From: Bacillus sp. HMF5848
GTDB lineage: Bacteria; Bacillota; Bacilli; Bacillales; HMF5848
DNA length: 64,000 nt
Assembly (NCBI RefSeq): GCF_003944835.1
Contig: NZ_RWIV01000001.1
Span: 1,279,501 to 1,343,500, forward strand
Direction of reading: 5' to 3'
A model generated the notes under the pieces. It was not told where the DNA came from, did no database searches, and saw only the letters and a list, made by a program, of their open reading frames with translations. Positions within the stretch are counted from its first letter, which is position 1. Each line of letters begins with the position of its first letter. Both the position numbers and the translations under genes were made by a program. Below, in pieces: positions 28,776-38,944 of the stretch.

Positions 28776-29954
28776 ATGTTCACAGCAAGCTTAGCTGATG
28801 GGACATTAATCAATTTACTGCAAAATAACTATTCAAAAGAAGTGCTTGAAAGGCTACGCAATAATGACAGTTTCTTTTGTCCAGATTGCAAAAGCCCGGT
28901 GATGTTAAAACTAGGCGAGAGAAAGATACATCACTTTGCACATTATCAATCTGCCAATTGTTCTATAGGACATGAACCAGAAACTGCTGACCATATGGCT
29001 GGCAAAAAGCTACTATACGATTGGTTGTGTCAGCAAAAATTAAATCCACAAGTAGAGCATTATATTTCGAGCATTAAGCAGCGAGCAGATGTTTTTGTCG
29101 AATGGAAAGGCTGGAAAATCGCCTTTGAATACCAATGCTCAACGATTTCCCCTTCGTTATTAAACTCCCGAACAACATCATATGTGCAAGCTGGATACAC
29201 ACCGGTTTGGATACTCTCTCATAAAAAAGCCAACTTTAAATCGTTTTCCAAATTTCAATGGTCGTTTATTTGTGATTTCATAAATAAACATGGAGTCCTA
29301 TTGAGCTTAGATACAAACATGAAGTCGCTTTATGTGACACGCCCTACACCAATAGCCACAAAACAAGTTATTAGTAGTCAAAAACGTCTTCAGTTATCCT
29401 CTACTACTTCGTTAACAACTTGCCAGCGGGTAATTTCCGAGGTGCAACCGATTATTACATACAAGCAATGGCTATCAATAAAAAATAAAAACAGAAGTAT
29501 GATATTTCGTTTTATTGATAAAAAAAAGTATGCTTTGTTTCAGAATTTATATTTAGCTCACATCCCACCACCATGCTTCCCGGTAGAGGCAGGGTGGCCG
29601 GTTCGTGCGATGCATTGGATTGAACAGCCTTGTTATATGTGGCAATTATGGATTCTACTAGATAATATTATTCAAAAGAAATCTGATTTAATTTTTCTAA
29701 ATGATATTCTGAAGAATTTTTATAAAAGAGTTCAAATGAATCATATTTCACTTCGAACACTCCCTCTCGTGAAGCATTCTAAACCAGAGGATGCCATTGA
29801 GCATTATGTACAACTCCTAATAGAGGTGGGGGTGTTGGAGGAGGCCGGCGATTATTCGTATAAAATCGTTAGAGAATTGCTCTATCCAAGCCATGAAAAT
29901 GAAGCGCTCGATTGCGATGTAAAAATGGCTCGCGAGCTTATTGCTCATACATAA
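28776..29954 (+). CDS. coiA: CoiA, competence protein
   Basis: 392 residues. The N-terminal zinc-finger-like part has CPDC (FFCPDCKSPVMLKLG) and HHFAHY. It is followed by the PD-(D/E)xK-type nuclease core RADVFVEWKGWKIAFEYQCS (Asp, Glu, Gln), the characteristic CoiA architecture. The C-terminal 200 residues are helical and poorly conserved. CoiA is needed for recombination of incoming DNA during transformation. The ATG follows AAAGGATGTGAT. The upstream TAAAATTCCTTTTA could be half of a ComK box, but the spacing is not exact. Confidence 0.9.
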   Translation: MFTASLADGTLINLLQNNYSKEVLERLRNNDSFFCPDCKSPVMLKLGERKIHHFAHYQSANCSIGHEPETADHMAGKKLLYDWLCQQKLNPQVEHYISSIKQRADVFVEWKGWKIAFEYQCSTISPSLLNSRTTSYVQAGYTPVWILSHKKANFKSFSKFQWSFICDFINKHGVLLSLDTNMKSLYVTRPTPIATKQVISSQKRLQLSSTTSLTTCQRVISEVQPIITYKQWLSIKNKNRSMIFRFIDKKKYALFQNLYLAHIPPPCFPVEAGWPVRAMHWIEQPCYMWQLWILLDNIIQKKSDLIFLNDILKNFYKRVQMNHISLRTLPLVKHSKPEDAIEHYVQLLIEVGVLEEAGDYSYKIVRELLYPSHENEALDCDVKMARELIAHT

Positions 29955-29995
29955 CATCGTGCCAGTATTCACACACTATCTCCGAGGTGAAGATT

Positions 29996-30169
29996 ATGTT
30001 TGAGAAAAAGAAGAAACGTAATGGTGGCAATGTTTTAACATCTGTTATAGCGGTCGGGTTAGGAGCTGCTGCCTATTCCGTTGCACGTGGTGCGCAGAGA
30101 AAAGCGAATGATAAGCAGGTAGAAACGGATACAACTATACCTGAACTGTACAAAAATGGGGATTTTTAA
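29996..30169 (+). CDS. small DUF3918/YrzQ-like protein
   Basis: 57 residues: a basic start (MFEKKKKRNGG), one Gly/Ala-rich helix (NVLTSVIAVGLGAAAYSVARG) and a polar tail. This resembles the small DUF3918 proteins of Bacillus, of unknown role. The ATG at 29996 follows CCGAGGTGAAG; reading further upstream would overlap coiA in another frame without a site. Confidence 0.6.
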   Translation: MFEKKKKRNGGNVLTSVIAVGLGAAAYSVARGAQRKANDKQVETDTTIPELYKNGDF

Positions 30170-30178
30170 AAAGTTATA

Positions 30179-30205
30179 GGTGAGCACCAAATCAATGTGC
30201 TCACC
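30179..30205. terminator. shared hairpin between convergent genes
   Basis: Perfect 9-bp stem GGTGAGCAC / GTGCTCACC lying between the stops of the small protein (plus) and the HemAT-type gene (minus). T-runs are weak on both sides, so it may end transcription only partly. Confidence 0.6.
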
Positions 30206-30214
30206 GACTATTAT

Positions 30215-31510
30215 TTATTTTGTTGATTCTGCTTTTTCTAGTAAAGTATTAGCAAGCTGAGATAGACTACCAGTCGTATCATTTACTTCACCGATAGCAT
30301 TTACGATGATATCGAGATCAGATTTATTTCGCTCAAACATTTGAATATAGTTGTCCATTTCCATTTTTACCGTAACAAAGCTCGTTTTGATATCATTAAT
30401 TTTTTTATCAGATTGTTTTGTTGAGCCATTCATTTCATTAATTAAGCCTAGTAAGTTATTAATATTTTTATTACTTTCTGAAATTAATGCACTAATATTA
30501 CTGCTTGTCTGTTTTGATGTTTCTGCTAATTTTCGTACTTCTGAGGCGACAACGGCAAAGCCTTTCCCATGTTCACCTGCTCTTGCCGCTTCTATAGAGG
30601 CATTCAAAGCAAGTAGGTTAGTTTGGTCAGCTATTTCCTCAATTTGTCTAGTCATCGTTGTAATCTGCTCAGCTATATTTTTGATAGAGTCAACGCCATC
30701 TAGAGATCGTATGGCTTTTTCGAGTACCTCCTGGAAGACAGAAGACATATTGTTTACTTCTGTTTCGTTTTGAGACATAAGATTAATCAAATTCATACTA
30801 CTTTTTTGTGTGTTAGTAGTATCTTTAAATATTTGGTGTGCTTTGCCGCTCGTTTCATGTATTAGTGCTTCCGTTTGTTGAACGGAGGCAGCTACTTCTT
30901 GACTTATGTCTGTTAATTCCTTTTGAAGCTGTTTATTCTGCTCATTTAATTCGCTTACTTCGTTAATACGTACTTGTAAATAATGATCAACAACAAGTTG
31001 GCAATCGAGATTAATAGCTTGTGTTACAGCCACTAATGCATCAGCTAGCACTTTAGGGTTGTCTTGATAGAGCTCGACAATCTTTGGTATTAATAAACTT
31101 TGCATTGTACCATACGTGGCGATAAACCAATTAATAGGTAAAGTTACGTTATTGTGAGTATTACCCATATGCTGGCGTAATTTTAAGTACTCCTCATTAA
31201 TATCCCCGCTAAATAAACTTTTAAAGTATATCTTAAATACGCCCTTTAAACGATCATGAGAGGAGTGAGACTTAGCAATTCGTGCAACAGCTGGCTGCTT
31301 ATAAAGATGCTCTAAAACGGTGTCTAACACTTCATCGAGTATAGACTCTATCACCGGTTGTAAATCTCGAAGAAGCTGTAAATGCTCCTGGTTATAATCC
31401 ATGTATGTTAGACGGTCTGCTAAGCTTTTGTTTGTGACGGGAATTGATGCAGCATCATGGTTAAATTTCATCGTTGCAGCATATGTGTTAGCTTTCTTTT
31501 TAAATATCAT
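30215..31510 (-). CDS. hemAT: HemAT-type globin-coupled chemoreceptor
   Basis: 431 residues. Residues ~20-180 form a globin-coupled sensor; the likely haem-binding proximal His is His119 ([10 protein letters not shown]), close to His123 of B. subtilis HemAT. No membrane helix is present, so it is soluble. The C-terminal half is a methyl-accepting signalling coiled coil with the hairpin tip [23 protein letters not shown]. It should sense O2 and signal to CheA for aerotaxis. The ATG at 31510 follows CAGGAGG; a further upstream start lacks one. Confidence 0.92.
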   Translation of the reverse strand: MIFKKKANTYAATMKFNHDAASIPVTNKSLADRLTYMDYNQEHLQLLRDLQPVIESILDEVLDTVLEHLYKQPAVARIAKSHSSHDRLKGVFKIYFKSLFSGDINEEYLKLRQHMGNTHNNVTLPINWFIATYGTMQSLLIPKIVELYQDNPKVLADALVAVTQAINLDCQLVVDHYLQVRINEVSELNEQNKQLQKELTDISQEVAASVQQTEALIHETSGKAHQIFKDTTNTQKSSMNLINLMSQNETEVNNMSSVFQEVLEKAIRSLDGVDSIKNIAEQITTMTRQIEEIADQTNLLALNASIEAARAGEHGKGFAVVASEVRKLAETSKQTSSNISALISESNKNINNLLGLINEMNGSTKQSDKKINDIKTSFVTVKMEMDNYIQMFERNKSDLDIIVNAIGEVNDTTGSLSQLANTLLEKAESTK

Positions 31511-31714
31511 ATTGTCCTCCTGTTTTGTGTACATGTTTTGTGAAATATATGTATAGGTATATTATACATGTAATTGAAAAATTTTGTAACTAAAATGCAA
31601 CAAGGTTCGACAGGTTGAATAGAATTTTAGAAAAATCATGACAATAGAAGTGATATCAATGGAGACTTATAGGTTTTTTTTGTATGATAAAAGAGTATAG
31701 GAGGGATACATAAT

Positions 31715-33529
31715 ATGTCAGAAAAAACAAATGTTCAAACGTTACCAAAGCGTGATGAATTAAAGATTGAAGATACTTGGAGATTAGAGGATATCTTCAC
31801 GTCTGATGAGGCATGGGAACAAGAATTTAAAGCAGTAAAGGAGCTTATGCCAGGAGTTGAGCAATTCCGTGGTAAACTAGGCGAATCAGCAAAAACATTG
31901 TATGATGCTTTACAATATCAAGATGAAGTAACTATGCGTGTAGGGAAGCTTTATACATATGCACATATGCGTTACGATCAAGATACTACCAACTCATTTT
32001 ATCAAGGTATGAATGATCGCATTACAAATTTATACACGCAAATTGCGAGTGCTCTTTCTTTTATCGTACCAGAAATTTTAACGGTGGATGAAGATAAGTT
32101 AAAGTCGTTCTTACAAGAAAGTGAAGATTTAAAGCTGTATGAGCATACGTTACACGATATTAACCGTCAACGTCCACACGTACTGACAGCTAGTGAAGAG
32201 GCATTACTCGCTGAAGCTAGTGAAGTAATGGGCTCATCAAGCAATACATTCGGCATGTTAAATAACGCTGATTTATCTTTTCCAACGATTAAAGACGAAA
32301 ATGGAAATGAAGTTGAAATTACACATGGTCGTTATATTCGCTTTTTAGAATCAGGTGACAGACGAGTACGCGAAAAAGCGTTTAAAGGTGTTTATAAAAC
32401 GTATGGCAGTTTTAAAAATACATTTTCAAGTACATTAAGTGGTACTGTAAAAAAAGACAATTTATACGCAAAAGTTCGTAAGTATGCAAATGCTCGTGAA
32501 GCAGCGTTATCAAATAACAACATTCCTGAATCTGTTTACGATAATTTAGTGAATACAGTTAATGATAACTTACATTTATTACACCGCTATGTTGATTTGC
32601 GTAAAAAGGTGTTAGGTGTTGACGAGCTACATATGTACGACTTGTATACACCACTTGTAAAAGATGTAAAAATGGAAATTCCATATGGTGAAGCAAAAGA
32701 CATATTGCTAAAAGGATTAGCGGGTTTAGGCGAAGAGTATGTTGGCGTTCTTAAAGAAGGCTTTGACAACCGTTGGGTCGATGTGCATGAAAATAAAGGC
32801 AAGCGAAGTGGTGCGTATTCTTCTGGTACGTACGGAACAAATCCGTATATCCTCATGAATTGGCAGGATAATGTAAATAACCTATTTACATTAGCACATG
32901 AGTTCGGCCACTCAGTGCATAGCTATTACACACGTAAGCATCAACCGTATCCGTATGGCGATTACTCTATCTTTGTCGCTGAAGTAGCTTCAACATGTAA
33001 TGAGGCGTTATTAAACGATTATTTACTGAAAACGATTGACGATGATAAAAAACGTTTATACTTGTTGAATCACTATTTAGAAGGATTTAGAGGTACCGTA
33101 TTCCGTCAAACGATGTTTGCTGAGTTTGAACATCAGATTCATGTAGCAGCTCAAGAAGGAGAGGCTTTAACGGCTGATTCATTATCAGAAATGTATTACG
33201 ATTTAAATAAAAAATACTTCGGTAACAATATTGTAATTGACGATGAGATTAGTCTTGAATGGGCACGTATTCCTCATTTCTATTACAACTATTATGTATA
33301 CCAATATGCAACTGGCTTTAGTGCAGCAACAGCGTTAAGCAAGCAAATTCTTGAAGAGGGTCAACCAGCAGTCGATCGCTATATAAATAAGTTCCTAAAA
33401 GCGGGAAGCTCTGATTATCCTATTGAAGTATTAAAGCAAGCGGGCGTTGATATGACGTCACCACAGCCTATTAAAGAGGCATGCTCAGTATTTGAACAAA
33501 CATTAACCGAAATGGAAAAGTTATTATAA
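31715..33529 (+). CDS. pepF: Oligoendopeptidase F
   Basis: 604-residue cytosolic M3B zinc metallopeptidase. The active site is HEFGHSVHS at about residue 400, with the third ligand expected in the EVASTCNEALL segment ~28 residues later. An N-terminal PepF helical domain (KRDELKIEDTWRLEDIF) and the C-terminal HFYYNYYVYQYATG block are intact. It degrades oligopeptides, fitting the two peptide importers in the window. The ATG follows AGGAGGGA. Confidence 0.96.
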   Translation: MSEKTNVQTLPKRDELKIEDTWRLEDIFTSDEAWEQEFKAVKELMPGVEQFRGKLGESAKTLYDALQYQDEVTMRVGKLYTYAHMRYDQDTTNSFYQGMNDRITNLYTQIASALSFIVPEILTVDEDKLKSFLQESEDLKLYEHTLHDINRQRPHVLTASEEALLAEASEVMGSSSNTFGMLNNADLSFPTIKDENGNEVEITHGRYIRFLESGDRRVREKAFKGVYKTYGSFKNTFSSTLSGTVKKDNLYAKVRKYANAREAALSNNNIPESVYDNLVNTVNDNLHLLHRYVDLRKKVLGVDELHMYDLYTPLVKDVKMEIPYGEAKDILLKGLAGLGEEYVGVLKEGFDNRWVDVHENKGKRSGAYSSGTYGTNPYILMNWQDNVNNLFTLAHEFGHSVHSYYTRKHQPYPYGDYSIFVAEVASTCNEALLNDYLLKTIDDDKKRLYLLNHYLEGFRGTVFRQTMFAEFEHQIHVAAQEGEALTADSLSEMYYDLNKKYFGNNIVIDDEISLEWARIPHFYYNYYVYQYATGFSAATALSKQILEEGQPAVDRYINKFLKAGSSDYPIEVLKQAGVDMTSPQPIKEACSVFEQTLTEMEKLL

Positions 33530-33539
33530 ACATGAACAA

Positions 33540-33573
33540 AGAGACGAGTGATGAATGCTCGTCTCTCTTTTTA
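33540..33573 (+). terminator. terminator of pepF
   Basis: AGAGACGAG / CTCGTCTCT stem with a T-run immediately after. Confidence 0.92.
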
Positions 33574-33598
33574 ATGTCATTTATATATGGTATAGGTT

Positions 33599-34045
33599 TT
33601 CTTGAAAAACGTAGAGGAACTCTTGAAAAGCAGGCTAGAATTCTTGAAAAACGCAGGAAATCTTGAAAAACACGCAAAATTTCTTGAAAAGCGTAGAGAA
33701 ATTCTTGAATACCAGATACAATTTCTTGAAAAAAGGACAGAATTTCTTGAAAAATGCAGGAAATCTTGATAAACACGCAAAATTTCTTGAAAAGCGTAGA
33801 GAAAATCTTGAATACCAGATACAATTTCTTGAAAAAAGGACAGAATTTCTTGAATAATGCTGGTATTCTTGAAAAACACGCAAAATTTCTTGAAAAGCGT
33901 ACAGAAATTCTTGAATACCAGATACAATTTCTTGAAAAAAGGACAGAATTTCTTGAATAATGCTGGTATTCTTGAAAAACACGCAAAATTTCTTGGAAAC
34001 CGAAATAAAATCTTGAAACCAACAAACTATTTCTTGAAAAACCTG
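33599..34045. repeat. tandem array 2: 22 TCTTGAA units, 21 bp with a 103-bp higher-order repeat
   Basis: The TCTTGA core starts at 33600, 33621, 33642, 33661, 33682, 33703, 33724, 33745, 33764, 33785, 33806, 33827, 33848, 33867, 33888, 33909, 33930, 33951, 33970, 33991, 34011 and 34032 (one or two cores carry a single change). The step is 21 bp, with a 19-bp step at every fifth unit. From 33661 the array is organised as 103-bp blocks (four 21-bp units plus one 19-bp unit) starting at 33661, 33764, 33867 and 33970 (last one degraded). The blocks are nearly identical to each other while units within a block differ. The 19-bp steps change the reading frame, which speaks against one long protein. 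Confidence 0.95.
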
Positions 34046-34112
34046 CAAAAAACATTAACCAACAACCAACTATATCCGCATTCAGATTATTCGTAAAAGT
34101 TGTCCACGCACC

Positions 34113-34292
34113 TTAGCTCCCAAATCCATTGAATCTATTACGTTGAGTAAGTGTCATCAGTAAGAATAAGATAGACACAAAAAGTAGTGGTGTTGTAATA
34201 AGTAATGGGGCGAGCCTCATTAAGCCTAAGATGTTATACAAGAACGCAATAACAAAAAAAATAAGTGCGAGAATAAGTTGAAGCTGTTTCAT
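34113..34292 (-). CDS. small two-helix membrane protein, unknown
   Basis: 59 residues with two hydrophobic helices (about residues 5-24 and 29-47) and a basic, polar C-terminus (TQRNRFNGFGS). The ATG at 34292 is preceded by GAGGTGACTAAT. It is divergent from the RoxS-type RNA. I do not recognise the family. Confidence 0.55.
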   Translation of the reverse strand: MKQLQLILALIFFVIAFLYNILGLMRLAPLLITTPLLFVSILFLLMTLTQRNRFNGFGS

Positions 34293-34369
34293 ATTAGTCA
34301 CCTCGTACATGTTGTCCTCTACTAAATATATGCTTGTATTTCCAGTAATAATACAGCTTTATGACAAAA

Positions 34370-34444
34370 TTGTGAATTAATCACGTAGGCTATTGTCATA
34401 ACTCGACAAAATCTGTTATATTATAAACGTGAAATGATTCACAA
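34370..34444 (+). promoter_or_regulatory. RoxS promoter with Rex-type operators
   Basis: TTGTCA (34393-34398), 18 bp, then an extended -10 TGTTATATT (TATATT 34417-34422). A near-perfect Rex box lies over the start point at 34427-34444: CGTGAAATGATTCACAA, compared with TTGTGAA-N4-TTCACAA. A weaker one, TTGTGAATTAATCAC, is at 34370-34384 upstream of the -35. Rex is the NADH/NAD-responsive repressor, so the RNA should be induced when NADH is high, as recalled for B. subtilis RoxS. Confidence 0.7.
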
Positions 34445-34538
34445 ACAAATACCCCTTTGTTTGACCGTGAAAAATTTCTCCCATCCCCTTTGTTGTCTTA
34501 CTTGAAGGCTTGGCCCGTTGCCAAGCCTTCCTTTTTTT
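34430..34538 (+). ncRNA. roxS: RoxS/RsaE-family small regulatory RNA
   Basis: A ~109-nt transcript unit without an open frame. It contains the two C-rich seed regions of the RsaE/RoxS family, ACCCCTTTGTTTGACCGTG and TTTCTCCCATCCCCTTTG, and ends in a strong terminator (GAAGGCTTGGC / GCCAAGCCTTC then T7). RsaE/RoxS RNAs base-pair through these CCCC seeds with ribosome binding sites of central-metabolism mRNAs. The position near pepF and before yjbH agrees with its B. subtilis location, though the glucose PTS cluster now separates it from yjbH. The call rests on recognised sequence motifs, not on a covariance search. Confidence 0.88.
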
Positions 34539-34672
34539 ATCTGAAAAAATTCACAATCTTTTAATAATATTTAGACTAAAAAACTTGTTTTTTCGACATG
34601 ATATTCGCGAGTCATCGAGTAATAAATTTAGTGACCGTGCAGACTAAAGAAATGATAAAAATATAAGCCAAT

Positions 34673-34711
34673 TAAAATACCTATCTCCTAAAGAGGGAGA
34701 TAGGTATTTTT
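34673..34711 (-). terminator. terminator of the ptsGHI operon
   Basis: AATACCTATCTCC pairs with GGAGATAGGTATT (minus strand), followed by T-rich sequence; also functional-looking on the plus strand. Bases 34540-34672 show no gene. Confidence 0.85.
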
Positions 34712-34714
34712 GGG

Positions 34715-36433
34715 TTATAATTTGAGTTGTTGTTTTACATACTGTAAGACGTCTGCTGTAGTTGATAGCGTTAAAGCATGCTGGGCAACTTTTTCGGCCG
34801 TCTCTTTAGAAATGCTTCGAATTTGATTACGCGCTGGTAGGATAGAAGAAGCACTCATGCTAAATTCATCTAAGCCAAGTCCTAACAGTATAGGAATAGC
34901 AATTGTATCTCCAGCCATTTCTCCACACATACCTACCCACTTTTTCTCACGGTGAGCAGCTTTTATTACCATATTAATTAATCGTAAAATAGATGGACTA
35001 TATGGCTGGTACAAATAAGATACGCGCTCATTCATGCGATCAGCAGCCATCGTATACTGAATTAAATCGTTTGTTCCAATACTGAAGAAATCAACCTCTT
35101 TAGCAAATTGGTCCGCTAGGATTGCTGTTGAAGGGATTTCTACCATTATTCCAATCTCGATGTCATCCGCTACTTTAACGTTATTTTTAGTAAGCAAGTC
35201 TTTTTCCTCAAGTAAAATATGCTTTGCTTCACGGAATTCATCTAATGTTGCGATCATGGGGAACATGATTTTTAAATTACCATACACACTCGCTCGTAAT
35301 AAAGCACGAAGCTGTGTACGGAAAATATCTTGCTTTTCTAAACATAAACGAACTGCTCTGAATCCTAGGAATGGATTCATCTCATGCGGTAGCTGTAGAT
35401 ATGATAGCTCTTTGTCACCACCTATATCTAGTGTGCGAACGACAACAGGCTTTCCATCCATTTGTTCTAAAACTGCCTTATATGCTTCAAACTGTTCATC
35501 CTCAGTAGGGAGCTCAGTTCTGCCCATATATATAAATTCTGTTCGATATAAACCAATACCTTCTCCGCCATTACTTAAAACAGCGTCCACGTCTGCTGGT
35601 GTACCAATATTGGCAGCGAGCTCTACATGATGGTTGTCACTTGAAAGAGTAGGTTCATGAACAAGTTTTGCCCACTCTTGCTTTTGTGCCTCATATGCGT
35701 TTTTTTTCTGTTCATATTCAGCAATCTCGGTTTCGGATGGATCAACTATTATTTTGCCATCAAGGCCATCTACGATAATGATAGTATCTTTGCTAACTTC
35801 AGTTGTAACATTTTTCGTGCCGACAACGGCGGGAATTTCCAATGAACGTGCCATAATCGCTGAATGCGAGGTTCTACCACCTATGTTTGTTGTAAAACCT
35901 TTTACGTATGTTTTGTTTAATTGAGCCGTATCAGAAGGAGTTAGATCATCTGCGATGATAATTACCTCTTCTTGAATCATACTTGGGTTTGGAATGTGAA
36001 CCCCTAATAAATGAGCTATTACACGCTTTGTTACATCACGTATATCAGCTGCACGCTCACGCATATATTCATTGTCCATTTGCTCAAACATATTAATAAA
36101 CATCGCTGCTACTTCATGAAGTGCGAATTCAGCATTGATTTGCTCTGATGTAATTTTGTCTTTGATAGGATTTACAAGCTCAGGGTCGTTTAATACAAGA
36201 AGATGAGCAGCAAATATGTCTGCTTTATCTTGGCCAAGCTCTTTAGCTGCATGATTTTTTATCAACTCAAGCTCTTGGCAAGCTTTTTCAAGTGCAGAAG
36301 TTAATCGCCCAATTTCCACGTCACAATCTTGCTTTTCTTTCTTTTCAATATTCAATGCAGGGGCTTCAAGTGGGTAAGCTTTTGCAATAGCAATCCCACT
36401 TGAAGCCGCAATTCCATTCAGAATCTTTGACAT
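34715..36433 (-). CDS. ptsI: PTS Enzyme I
   Basis: 572-residue phosphoenolpyruvate-protein phosphotransferase, the first general component of the sugar PTS. The active-site His is in [21 protein letters not shown] (about residue 190). The C-terminal PEP-binding barrel has GLYRTEF, MFPMI and GICGE-type (here GMCGEMAGD) signatures. Its ATG overlaps the ptsH stop by one base, so the two are translationally coupled. Confidence 0.97.
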   Translation of the reverse strand: MSKILNGIAASSGIAIAKAYPLEAPALNIEKKEKQDCDVEIGRLTSALEKACQELELIKNHAAKELGQDKADIFAAHLLVLNDPELVNPIKDKITSEQINAEFALHEVAAMFINMFEQMDNEYMRERAADIRDVTKRVIAHLLGVHIPNPSMIQEEVIIIADDLTPSDTAQLNKTYVKGFTTNIGGRTSHSAIMARSLEIPAVVGTKNVTTEVSKDTIIIVDGLDGKIIVDPSETEIAEYEQKKNAYEAQKQEWAKLVHEPTLSSDNHHVELAANIGTPADVDAVLSNGGEGIGLYRTEFIYMGRTELPTEDEQFEAYKAVLEQMDGKPVVVRTLDIGGDKELSYLQLPHEMNPFLGFRAVRLCLEKQDIFRTQLRALLRASVYGNLKIMFPMIATLDEFREAKHILLEEKDLLTKNNVKVADDIEIGIMVEIPSTAILADQFAKEVDFFSIGTNDLIQYTMAADRMNERVSYLYQPYSPSILRLINMVIKAAHREKKWVGMCGEMAGDTIAIPILLGLGLDEFSMSASSILPARNQIRSISKETAEKVAQHALTLSTTADVLQYVKQQLKL

Positions 36434-36699
36434 TACGAACCAAGCCCTTCTTTTTGCATAATGCCGTCTATGGCAGCGATAGCAGCTTCTTCATCTACAC
36501 CTTCAGCAGCAATGGTAACAGTCGCTCCTTCTTGAATACCTAAAGACATGACACCCATAATAGACTTTAGATTAACAGTTTTATCATTACTTGTAAGAGT
36601 GATGTCTGCATCAAAGGGAGTTGACGTCCCGACTAACATAGTAGCGGGACGAGCGTGAATGCCAGAGTGACTTATAATTTTATATTGTTTTGTAACCAT
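36433..36699 (-). CDS. ptsH: HPr phosphocarrier protein
   Basis: 88 residues. The catalytic His15 is in SGIHARPAT and the regulatory Ser46 in [12 protein letters not shown], so both EI-dependent transfer and HPr kinase/CcpA-mediated catabolite control should work. Normal length. It sits 27 bp downstream of ptsG and overlaps ptsI. Confidence 0.98.
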   Translation of the reverse strand: MVTKQYKIISHSGIHARPATMLVGTSTPFDADITLTSNDKTVNLKSIMGVMSLGIQEGATVTIAAEGVDEEAAIAAIDGIMQKEGLGS

Positions 36700-36726
36700 A
36701 AATCGTACGCTCCTTTATTTACTGTA

Positions 36727-38739
36727 TTATTTAACTTTCACTAACGATGTGTCACCTTGTGAAGCTTGTCCGTAGTTAACTTGAAGCTCATCAGTCTCAC
36801 CTAGGTTTGTAAAAATAATTGGTGTGATTGTTGATGGAGCGTGTTTTTCTACATAGCTCAAGTCTACTTCTAATAGTTTTTGTCCTTGTTTAACTACATC
36901 GCCTTCTTTAACAAACGATGTGAAGCCTTTACCTTCTAGTTTTACAGTATCAATACCAAAATGAATTAATATTTCTGTTCCGTTGCTAGATTCTAAACCA
37001 ATAGCATGTTTTGTAGGGAACACATTTAAGATTTTTCCTTCAACAGGTGACACTACAACACCATTCGTAGGTTTAATAGCGAACCCATCACCCATCATTT
37101 TTTGAGAGAATACTTGGTCTGGTACGTCTGTTATAGAAATTACTTCACCTTCAATCGGAAGTGCGATTGATTCAGAAGCATTATTTCTCCCTTGTGAAAT
37201 GTGGTTATCAGCTTTCACAGCAGTTGGAGTTTTTCCTGTCATAATATCTTGGATTTGACTTTTTAGCGTGTCTGACTTAGGGCCAAAGATAGCTTGAATG
37301 TTGTTACCAACTTCCATAACACCAGCAGCACCTAATTGTTTTAAGCGATTTTTATTAACAGCTTTAATATCTTTAACCGATACGCGAAGACGAGTAATAC
37401 ATGCGTCTAAGTGACCGATATTTTCTTTTCCGCCCATTGCTTCTAACACGTTGTATGGTAATTCACCTGCTTGAACAGTTGTACCTTGTTCTTCTGTTTC
37501 GTCCTCACGACCAGGTGTTTTTAAGTTAAACTTGCGAATGGCAAAACGGAAACCAAAGTAATAAATAACTGAGAATACTAAGCCTACAGGAATAACTAAC
37601 CACCAATCAGTTCTATTAGGTAATACACCGAATAGTAGGAAGTCAATAACACCACCGGAGAAAGTCATTCCGATTTTTACATTTAAAATGTGCATAGTCA
37701 TGAATGATAACCCTGCAAAAATAGTGTGAATACCGAATAGAATAGGTGCTACGAATAAGAACGTGAATTCAATTGGCTCTGTAATACCAGTTAAGAAAGA
37801 AGTTAAGGCTGCAGAACCTAAAATACCACCAACTAATGCCTTTTTCTCAGGACGTGCTTCATGATACATAGCAAGAGCTGCTGCTGGTAGTCCAAACATC
37901 ATGAATGGGAATTTACCAGTCATAAACGTACCCGCTGTTAATTCAGCACCTTCTTTAACTTGTTCAAAGAAAATCTTTTGGTCACCACGGATAATTTCTC
38001 CAGCGGCATTTGTGTATTGTCCAAATTCAAACCAGAACGGCGAGTAAAAGATATGATGTAATCCAAAAGGAATAAGTGCTCTTTCGATAATACCGAAAAT
38101 TAAAGCTGCTACAGTTCTGTTAGCGTCGATCATGCTATGTGAAAATGTATTTAAGCCATGCTGAATTGGAGGCCATACAAAAATCATAACAATTCCTAAT
38201 CCTAAAGCGGCTACCGCTGTAATAATTGGTACGAAACGCTTTCCAGCAAAGAAACCAAGGTATGCAGGTAATTCCATGTTGTAATACTTGTTATACATGG
38301 CGGCTGCTAAAATACCAACAATAATACCACCAAACACCCCGGTTTGAAGGGTAGGGATCCCTAAAACATTTGCATAAGCTGGGTCTGCACCAATCATGTC
38401 TGGTGTAACACCTAGTAGGGCACCCATTGTTACATTCATAATTAAGAACCCAATTATAGCAGCTAGTCCGGCAACGCCTTCACCAGCAGCTAACCCAACA
38501 GCAACTCCAACAGCAAATAATAATGCTAAGTTAGAGAATACGATACCACCTGCTTGTTCCATGACAGAAGCAATAAGTTGAACCCAAGCTGCTTCTAAAG
38601 CTGGAATTCGAGAAGTTAAAGATGGATTTTGTAACGCGTTACCAAATGCTAATAGCAAACCAGCTGCCGGTAAGATAGCAACGGGTAACATGAGGGCTTT
38701 ACCAACTTTTTGTAAAGTACCAAATGCTTTTTTAAACAT
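36727..38739 (-). CDS. ptsG: Glucose-specific PTS enzyme IICBA
   Basis: 670 residues in the order IIC-IIB-IIA. The IIC part is a multi-helix membrane domain ([19 protein letters not shown] through [10 protein letters not shown]) with the glucose-type [12 protein letters not shown] motif. IIB has the phospho-Cys in [10 protein letters not shown] (around residue 460). IIA has the phospho-His in [11 protein letters not shown]. The ATG at 38739 follows AAGGAGG at 8 nt. Imports and phosphorylates glucose. Expression depends on the RAT/terminator leader and the GlcT antiterminator just upstream. Confidence 0.95.
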   Translation of the reverse strand: MFKKAFGTLQKVGKALMLPVAILPAAGLLLAFGNALQNPSLTSRIPALEAAWVQLIASVMEQAGGIVFSNLALLFAVGVAVGLAAGEGVAGLAAIIGFLIMNVTMGALLGVTPDMIGADPAYANVLGIPTLQTGVFGGIIVGILAAAMYNKYYNMELPAYLGFFAGKRFVPIITAVAALGLGIVMIFVWPPIQHGLNTFSHSMIDANRTVAALIFGIIERALIPFGLHHIFYSPFWFEFGQYTNAAGEIIRGDQKIFFEQVKEGAELTAGTFMTGKFPFMMFGLPAAALAMYHEARPEKKALVGGILGSAALTSFLTGITEPIEFTFLFVAPILFGIHTIFAGLSFMTMHILNVKIGMTFSGGVIDFLLFGVLPNRTDWWLVIPVGLVFSVIYYFGFRFAIRKFNLKTPGREDETEEQGTTVQAGELPYNVLEAMGGKENIGHLDACITRLRVSVKDIKAVNKNRLKQLGAAGVMEVGNNIQAIFGPKSDTLKSQIQDIMTGKTPTAVKADNHISQGRNNASESIALPIEGEVISITDVPDQVFSQKMMGDGFAIKPTNGVVVSPVEGKILNVFPTKHAIGLESSNGTEILIHFGIDTVKLEGKGFTSFVKEGDVVKQGQKLLEVDLSYVEKHAPSTITPIIFTNLGETDELQVNYGQASQGDTSLVKVK

Positions 38740-38812
38740 AAGTAATTCCTCCTTAAATTTTGATTTCGTTAACAGCAAGTATTATAGAGCGCTTACACAC
38801 AGACAACACAAA

Positions 38813-38930
38813 AAAGGCATGAGTATAGATAACGTTAAGGTAATATAAACAAAGCACATTCACATGTACTAATGTTTATACTGCTAGTAACGTTTATCTT
38901 TTACTCATGCCTGATCGAATCAGTAACACG
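38813..38930 (-). promoter_or_regulatory. RAT antiterminator / terminator leader of ptsG
   Basis: On the minus strand GTGTTACTGATTCGATCAGGCA (38928 downwards), a canonical ribonucleic antiterminator, overlaps the 5' arm of a very long terminator. GGCATGAGTAAAAGATAAACG pairs with an inverted copy ending CTCATGCC about 90 nt later, followed by TTTTTT. GlcT bound to the RAT should block the terminator and allow ptsG-ptsH-ptsI transcription. Between it and ptsG a TGTAAGCGCT resembles part of a CcpA cre site, incomplete. Confidence 0.9.
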
Positions 38931-38944
38931 TAAGAGAAAAACTA

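Noticed and set aside
33471-34096. Several overlapping open frames over array 2 on both strands
   Set aside because: Five or more overlapping frames from one stop-poor repeat; the 19-bp units break frame every 103 bp; no start signals; one runs into pepF antisense.
38790-38805. CcpA cre site in the ptsG leader
   Set aside because: TGTAAGCGCT matches one half only; the second half of the consensus is wrong.
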